Source: Gammaproteobacteria bacterium
Lineage (GTDB): Bacteria > Pseudomonadota > Gammaproteobacteria > Pseudomonadales > Halieaceae
DNA: 6,139 nucleotides
Reading direction: 5' to 3'
Assembly (NCBI GenBank): GCA_029859085.1
Contig: JAOUDU010000181.1
Span: forward strand, 1-6,139
The notes under the pieces are model-generated. The model was given only the letters and a program-made list of their open reading frames with translations. It did not search any database and was not told where the DNA came from. The position numbers and the translations under genes were made by a program. Positions 5,344 through 6,139 of the stretch are shown here, one piece after another (position 1 is the stretch's first letter; each line of letters begins with the position of its first letter).

Positions 5344-6139
5344 TCAGCCACCGGCGCGGACCCCGGGCGGATTGTCCTTGATCTGGTGGGCCCGCTGGTT
5401 GTGCGGATCCAGCGCGGCGATAATAGCCAGCTGCCCGGCCGTGGGCGCGGTGGTTACCGGCACATCCGCCGCGATCTCCAGCTCGAAGCCGGTGTTGGCG
5501 CACACCTCGTCCACGGTCACCCCCGGGTGCAGCGACACCAGGCGCGGCCGGTGTCCGGCGCCGCCAAAATCCATCACGCACAGGTTGGTCACCACCAGCC
5601 GGATATCCACGTCATCCAGGGAATGGCCTCTGGGCAGGCGCGCCGGGTTGTAGCCGATGGAGGAGACGAAATCGCACTCGCCGTCGATGAAAACCCGGGT
5701 ATTGTGACCGGGCACGAAGAAACTGTTGGGGTGGGAGATCGAGTTGCCGGGAAAGCCCCGCGCGCCCAGCATCATCACTTTGGGCTGCCGGTAAGTGCCG
5801 CCCAGGGCCGAGGTATTGGACTGGCCGAAGCGGTCGACCTGGGTCGGGCCCAGCATCGCGTGGCGGCGGCCGCTCCAGACATTGTCGAAGATCCGGGAGA
5901 AACCCATCCAGGTCTCGTTGGCCTGCACGAAATCGGCGCCGCGCGCGCCCAGCGGGTTGGGTTCGCTCAACAGGAAGGCCTCCGAATCCGTCATCATCAG
6001 GTCGGGGTTGAAAGTCTTCATGGCCAGGCTGGCCGCCAGCCGCGGGACCACGCCGATGCCGGTGGCCAGCACCTCGCCGTCGTCGCGGAAAGCCTCGGCG
6101 GCGGCGACAATGCACAATTCCGCCAGGGTGTATTCGATT
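5344..6139 (-). CDS. ipdB: IpdB-type subunit of steroid ring C hydrolase (CoA-transferase family), 5' end cut off by window edge
   Basis: This is the beta subunit of an IpdAB-type enzyme, a CoA-transferase-fold protein that in Mycobacterium tuberculosis acts as a hydrolase opening the last steroid ring (COCHEA-CoA), not as a transferase. The frame is open to the right edge: residues IEYTLAE precede the first possible internal start (TTG at 6117). The true start is therefore outside the window and 264 residues are visible, against about 250 in the whole mycobacterial protein. Recognisable segments are TDSEAFLL (visible residues 50-57), GRRHAMLGPTQVDRFGQSN (about 90-108), a GxxGNSxxHxxSFFVPxH stretch, and near the C-terminus SLHPGVTVDEV and ADVPVTTAPT, all close to remembered IpdB. 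The catalytic glutamate reported for this enzyme (Glu105) is on IpdA, expected just upstream and not seen here. The gene ends in TGA one base before the ATG of the next. A generic CoA-transferase beta subunit is the alternative; the gene context makes it unlikely. Confidence 0.88.
   Translation of the reverse strand, partial: IEYTLAELCIVAAAEAFRDDGEVLATGIGVVPRLAASLAMKTFNPDLMMTDSEAFLLSEPNPLGARGADFVQANETWMGFSRIFDNVWSGRRHAMLGPTQVDRFGQSNTSALGGTYRQPKVMMLGARGFPGNSISHPNSFFVPGHNTRVFIDGECDFVSSIGYNPARLPRGHSLDDVDIRLVVTNLCVMDFGGAGHRPRLVSLHPGVTVDEVCANTGFELEIAADVPVTTAPTAGQLAIIAALDPHNQRAHQIKDNPPGVRAGG

Noticed and set aside
4248..5381. A 377-residue plus-strand open frame opposite ipdC
   Set aside because: Its His/Gly/Ala-rich composition with no family motif, and its full overlap with a strongly supported gene, mark it as a shadow. 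The same applies to the plus-strand frames at 2457-3581 and 3325-4251.
5344..6117. TTG at 6117 as the true ipdB start
   Set aside because: The frame stays open to the window edge and the preceding residues (IEYTLAE) fit the family's N-terminus, so the gene is cut by the window and does not start there.
1..6139. CRISPR arrays, insertion-sequence transposases, integrase sites or an undescribed defence system
   Set aside because: There are no spaced direct repeats, transposase or nuclease motifs, or unexplained genes; coding sequence of one known pathway fills nearly the whole window.

Overview
The window reads as one strand of a catabolic operon from a high-GC proteobacterium. A marine gammaproteobacterium is a reasonable guess, but that is inference from base composition and repeat style, not proof. 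All six recognisable genes lie on the minus strand, so transcription runs from position 6139 towards 1. Junctions are tight: gaps of 1, 17, 7, 3 and 21 bases. No promoter is visible inside, so the operon promoter lies beyond the right edge.

In transcription order the genes are: an IpdB-type subunit cut by the window edge (to 6139); an IpdC-type flavin oxidoreductase (4272-5342); an EchA20-type crotonase (3496-4254); a large acyl-CoA dehydrogenase subunit resembling FadE31 (2325-3488); a smaller partner subunit, probably FadE32-type (1269-2321); and a FadA6-type thiolase (99-1247). I recognised these by remembered resemblance to the KstR2-regulon proteins of Mycobacterium tuberculosis; no search was run. 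The partner IpdA should start the operon just outside the window.

Together the genes match the last part of aerobic steroid degradation (opening of rings C and D after the HIP-CoA stage). In the published mycobacterial scheme IpdF and IpdC prepare the bicyclic CoA ester. EchA20 hydrolyses the five-membered ring D to give COCHEA-CoA. IpdAB hydrolyses the six-membered ring C. A thiolase then releases acetyl-CoA and MOODA-CoA, and FadE32 is implicated in using MOODA. The window therefore holds nearly all the consecutive steps, but not ipdF, fadD3, fadE30/fadE33 or a regulator.

The pathway itself is known. The least expected item is a REP-like palindrome (core GGGGACAGACCCC) lying in frame inside the small acyl-CoA dehydrogenase gene at about 1776-1802. 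The 98 bases after the thiolase stop contain no gene and look like part of a dispersed intergenic repeat.
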